A DNA stretch of 6,988 nucleotides from Bacillota bacterium. GTDB taxonomy: Bacteria > Bacillota > Bacilli > Lactobacillales > Streptococcaceae. Location: positions 1 to 6,988 of the forward strand of contig JAJXWC010000121.1 of the NCBI GenBank assembly GCA_021781855.1. Direction: 5' to 3'. The translations under genes and the position numbers were made by a program. The notes under the pieces were generated by a model. The model ran no database searches. It had not been told where the DNA came from and saw only the letters and a program-made list of their open reading frames with translations. This document shows, in pieces, positions 4,448 through 6,988 of the stretch (positions are counted from its first letter, which is position 1; every line of letters begins with the position of its first letter).

Positions 4448-5323
4448 TTGAAAAAATTTAACCTCAGTAAAATGATTATTATTGCCTTGCTTATCGTTAT
4501 CGCTGCATTGTCGGCTATCGTGATTTCGGCAGGGAATTTCAACAAAAATAAAAATCCGGCAGCCATGACACAAGTGATTAACGATGGAACAGGTTTTTTT
4601 GACAATATCATTGCCGCTCCAATTCATTTTGTTCAAGACAAGGCAAATGAATTCAGTAATCTCATGGACACTTATAAACAAAATGAAAGCCTGAAAAAGC
4701 AACTTTCTGATTTGACGGACGAAAAAAATAAACTTGCCAGCACCGAGTCTGAAAATAAAGAACTCAAATCAGCCTTGAAACTTCAAGAAACTTTGACCGA
4801 TTATCAAACCGTATCAGCAAATGTCATTACGCGTAATCCTGCTTCATGGGACGATACGCTCGTTATTGACCGAGGCAAAAAAGATGGACTGCAAGATGAT
4901 ATGGTTGTTATGGCAAACGGTGGAATCATTGGTCGAATTACTCAAGTCAATCAAAGCACAGCCAAAGTTGCGTTACTCAGCTCTACTAAAGGTATTGCCA
5001 ATAAAATTCCAATTCGTCTAGGAACTACGGATAATCCAATTTACGGAATTCTTTCAGGCTATGATAGTCAGCAAAACGCCTACATCGTCAATAATATCAA
5101 CGGTGTGAGCGATAGCACAAAATTCACCAAAGGCAGTCAAGTCTTTACCAGTGGATTGGGTGGTGGCGGAGTCGGCAGCGTTCGTGACTTGCTTGTCGGT
5201 ACAATTCTCGGCGAAAAAGACAATAATCAAGGACTTGACCGTCAAATCTATGTCAAACCAGCAACGAATTTCTATGATATTCGCTTTGTCATTGTTGTTG
5301 AGCGTCAGACTGGAGGCAACTGA
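4448..5323 (+). CDS. mreC: rod shape-determining protein MreC
   Basis: MreC is a bitopic membrane protein that scaffolds cell-wall synthesis; in ovoid cocci it works with MreD and class B penicillin-binding proteins in peripheral growth. The 291 residues show a short basic N-terminus, one membrane helix (about 9-28), a coiled coil (about 64-118, rich in K, E, L and N) and the extracellular beta-barrel part with ITRNPASWDDTLVIDRG (127-143), GIIGRITQV (159-167) and VKPATNFYDIRFVIVV (269-284). The start is TTG at 4448: AGAAGGA (4432-4438) lies 9 nt upstream and the product begins MKKFNLSKM as expected. The next gene starts on the last base of the TGA stop. A long structured leader precedes it. 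Confidence 0.94.
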   Translation: MKKFNLSKMIIIALLIVIAALSAIVISAGNFNKNKNPAAMTQVINDGTGFFDNIIAAPIHFVQDKANEFSNLMDTYKQNESLKKQLSDLTDEKNKLASTESENKELKSALKLQETLTDYQTVSANVITRNPASWDDTLVIDRGKKDGLQDDMVVMANGGIIGRITQVNQSTAKVALLSSTKGIANKIPIRLGTTDNPIYGILSGYDSQQNAYIVNNINGVSDSTKFTKGSQVFTSGLGGGGVGSVRDLLVGTILGEKDNNQGLDRQIYVKPATNFYDIRFVIVVERQTGGN

Positions 5324-5850
5324 TGAGTCGTTTTACCTTTCAGTTTTTCACACCTATTCTTTTCTTTTTTCTGATGCTTTTAGATGGGCAACTTACGCAG
5401 CTCATGTCAAATTTAAGTGGTGGAACATTAACTCCAGTGAGTCACCTACTTTTGATATTCATGATTTATTCAGTCACTCAGCACCGGCACAGCTATGTCG
5501 TGATTGTGGCGCTTATTATCGGAATTATCTATGACAGCTATTACCTCGGAATTTATGGAATTGCTGCCTTATTGCTTCCACTTATCGCACTTTTTGTGTA
5601 CAATATACAAAGTACCGTTTTTACAAATCGCTGGACCCGACTTTTTACAATTATCATTATTGTTACAGTTTTTGAAGTTGGTCAAGCTGTTATCATCAGC
5701 GCTTTTGGCTTTTCTCAGCTAAATTTTATTGATTTTGTTGTCTATCAATTAGCTCCTACTTTACTACTTAATGTTGTTTTCGCGGTACTTTTACAGTTCC
5801 CATTAGAGCATTTGTATAAAATTGGCAAAAGCAATGTGCGCTACAATTAG
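5323..5850 (+). CDS. mreD: rod shape-determining protein MreD
   Basis: A 175-residue, very hydrophobic protein with about six predicted membrane segments (roughly 7-22, 38-52, 57-71, 79-94, 105-125 and 138-160). The family hallmark is in the middle: GIIYDSYYLGIYGIAALLLP (67-86), where a conserved Asp follows the third helix. MreD partners MreC in peripheral peptidoglycan synthesis. Its ATG at 5323 overlaps the mreC stop by one base (TGATG). GGAGG (5312-5316) lies 6 nt upstream, inside mreC, so the two are co-transcribed and probably coupled. I see no terminator in the 101 bp that follow, so some read-through into the next gene is possible. Confidence 0.93.
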   Translation: MSRFTFQFFTPILFFFLMLLDGQLTQLMSNLSGGTLTPVSHLLLIFMIYSVTQHRHSYVVIVALIIGIIYDSYYLGIYGIAALLLPLIALFVYNIQSTVFTNRWTRLFTIIIIVTVFEVGQAVIISAFGFSQLNFIDFVVYQLAPTLLLNVVFAVLLQFPLEHLYKIGKSNVRYN

Positions 5851-5859
5851 CAATCAAAT

Positions 5860-5876
5860 TGTTATTGAAATGTAAT
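5860..5876 (+). promoter_or_regulatory. WalR (YycF/VicR) binding box
   Basis: TGTTAT (5860-5865), TGAAA, TGTAAT (5871-5876) fits the WalR consensus TGTWAH-N5-TGTWAH exactly. It abuts the -35 region of the downstream promoter, the usual place for activation. In streptococci and Bacillus, WalR controls PcsB-type and other wall hydrolases. Confidence 0.75.
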
Positions 5877-5903
5877 TTTACGGTGCACTAAGAGTGTTAT
5901 ACT
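5876..5903 (+). promoter_or_regulatory. promoter of the usp45/pcsB-like gene
   Basis: The extended -10 TGTTATACT (5895-5903) carries the TGn motif and TATACT at 5898-5903. The -35 is poor: TTTTAC (5876-5881) at 16 bp or TTTACG (5877-5882) at 15 bp. A weak -35 beside a WalR box fits an activated promoter. The leader would be about 42 nt. Confidence 0.7.
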
Positions 5904-5924
5904 AAAGGCAATCACGAATTTCAC

Positions 5925-5933
5925 AAGGAAGGA
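5925..5933 (+). promoter_or_regulatory. strong but distant ribosome binding site
   Basis: AAGGAAGGA is a good Shine-Dalgarno match but ends 18 nt before the ATG at 5952, well beyond the usual 5-10 nt. A TAA at 5937-5939 closes the frame upstream and no ATG, GTG or TTG lies in frame between it and 5952. The gap is A-rich. Confidence 0.55.
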
Positions 5934-5951
5934 AATTAAAAAAACAACCGT

Positions 5952-6988
5952 ATGAAAAAAAGGATTATCTCAACAATTTTGTTGTCAACGGTGTTGCTTA
6001 CAGCAGCATCAACTGTTGCCCCTGTAATTGCGAGCACAACGGACGATAAAATTTCCCAGCAAGACCAGACCATCAACGCTGCAAAAAGCGCGTCTGCTCA
6101 AGCACAAGCTCAAGTCAATGATATTCAAGCAAAAATCAGCAAAATCAAAGCGCAACAAGACAATAACAATAAACAACTTACTCAGTTACAAACAGAAGCT
6201 AAGCAACTGAGTAATCAAATCACTACTTTGAGCCAAAACATCCAGGAGCGCAATGTGACTTTGCAAGCACAAGCACGTAGCGCACAGGTTAACAATTCAT
6301 CATCAAACTACTTGAATGCGATTTTGGATTCAAAATCATTGACTGACGCTATTCAAAAAGTAACGGCGATGGCAACTGTTTCTCAAGCAAATAAAGATAT
6401 GCTTGACCAGCAAGAGGCTGAAAAAGAAGCCGTCAGCAAAAAGCTGATTCAAAGTCAAAATAATGCTCAAAAATATGAGCAAATTAAACAAGATTTGTCA
6501 GCTCAAGCGAATGATTTAAACACACAAACTAAGAATTTAAAAGTTGCTCAGCTCAATTATCAATTAACAATTACAACTGCTGAGGGCACTAAAGCAAAAC
6601 TTCTTGCAGAAAAAGCAGCAGCAGCAGCGGCAGCAAAACAAGCAGCAGCAGACCAAGCGAAAAAAGAACAAGAAGCAAAGGCTCAGGCGGCAGCAGCAGC
6701 GGCAGCACAGAATTCGGCTAATTCATCAAACGCATCAAATAATACGACTAATACAAGTTCTTCGGATACATCAAATGGCGGTTCATCATCGTCAAACACA
6801 GGTTCATCCGATACAAGCAACTCAAATAGCTCAAGCAACTCAAATAATTCAAGCAGTAACAATAATAGTTCATCGAATAATAACACGAATACAGGCGGCG
6901 GAAATCACACGAGCGACCCTAATAATACATATCCTTGGGGACAATGTACTTGGGGCGTGAAAGATTATCTAGGTGCTAAAGTTCCAAA
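5952..6988 (+). CDS. usp45: secreted CHAP-domain peptidoglycan hydrolase, Usp45/PcsB-like (3' end missing)
   Basis: Partial: 345 codons are visible and the frame runs off the window. A signal peptide (basic MKKR, hydrophobic core 5-26) is probably cut after VIA, between residues 27 and 28. Residues about 33-218 are predicted coiled coil, and 104-155 (AQARSAQVN at 106-114, SKSLTDAIQKV at 127-137) closely match L. lactis Usp45 as I remember it. An Ala/Lys/Gln-rich stretch (219-253) and a Ser/Asn/Gly linker (254-325) follow. The CHAP domain starts near 330 with YPWGQCTWG, whose Cys332 is the expected nucleophile. The catalytic His lies beyond the window. In PcsB, FtsEX regulates the coiled coil and the CHAP domain cleaves peptidoglycan at division; the same role is inferred here. 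The gene follows mreCD and has its own promoter with a WalR box. Confidence 0.93.
   Translation, partial: MKKRIISTILLSTVLLTAASTVAPVIASTTDDKISQQDQTINAAKSASAQAQAQVNDIQAKISKIKAQQDNNNKQLTQLQTEAKQLSNQITTLSQNIQERNVTLQAQARSAQVNNSSSNYLNAILDSKSLTDAIQKVTAMATVSQANKDMLDQQEAEKEAVSKKLIQSQNNAQKYEQIKQDLSAQANDLNTQTKNLKVAQLNYQLTITTAEGTKAKLLAEKAAAAAAAKQAAADQAKKEQEAKAQAAAAAAAQNSANSSNASNNTTNTSSSDTSNGGSSSSNTGSSDTSNSNSSSNSNNSSSNNNSSSNNNTNTGGGNHTSDPNNTYPWGQCTWGVKDYLGAKVP

Noticed and set aside
4223..4702. 159-codon minus-strand reading frame across the mreC start
   Set aside because: It has no recognisable domain, is antisense to the secure mreC coding sequence and covers the hairpin-rich leader; it is best explained as a shadow frame.
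6604..6960. 118-codon Gln/Arg-rich frame inside the usp45-like gene
   Set aside because: It is the +1 reading of GCA/GCG alanine repeats and the Ser/Asn linker; the true frame is continuous from 5952 to the edge.

Overview
The window looks like a chromosomal segment of a low-GC Gram-positive coccus, most likely a Lactococcus other than L. lactis. The strongest clue is the 3' end. There mreC and mreD are followed by a secreted, coiled-coil, CHAP-domain protein whose middle part closely resembles my memory of L. lactis Usp45 (streptococcal PcsB), the order seen in streptococci and lactococci. A-rich leaders, GGAGG-type ribosome binding sites and extended -10 promoters fit the same group. I could not run a database search, so genus and gene names rest on motifs and recollection.

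Layout. (1) 1-102: end of a structured leader. (2) 103-765 (+): Crp/Fnr-family regulator, closed by a rho-independent terminator. (3) 791-1032: two long imperfect palindromes with different arms but the same plan, lying between three TATAATTGA boxes about 118 bp apart. The last box is the likely rpiA promoter. (4) 1061-2864 (+): a three-gene operon joined by 4-nt ATGA overlaps: rpiA and two tandemly duplicated histidine phosphatases. (5) 2855-2886: a terminator that can work in both directions between convergent operons. (6) 3843-2885 (-): a two-gene operon, a Nudix hydrolase and then a protein made of two helix-turn-helix-like repeats; the genes overlap by 16 nt. (7) 3844-4447: about 600 bp without a credible gene, with divergent promoters and many hairpins. 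(8) 4448-5850 (+): mreC (TTG start) and mreD. (9) 5952-end (+): usp45/pcsB-like gene, cut by the window edge just after the start of its CHAP domain. It is preceded by an extended -10 promoter with an exact match to the WalR (YycF/VicR) box.

How the parts relate. The rpiA operon couples pentose-phosphate isomerisation to two phosphatases of unknown substrate. MreC and MreD act in peripheral wall growth, and the Usp45/PcsB-like protein is the probable secreted peptidoglycan hydrolase of the same process, apparently under its own WalR-type control. The least explained parts are the intergenic regions: structured elements followed by a CACATCT-like box recur on the plus strand in several of them. 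The Nudix/double-HTH operon is the least characterised coding unit.
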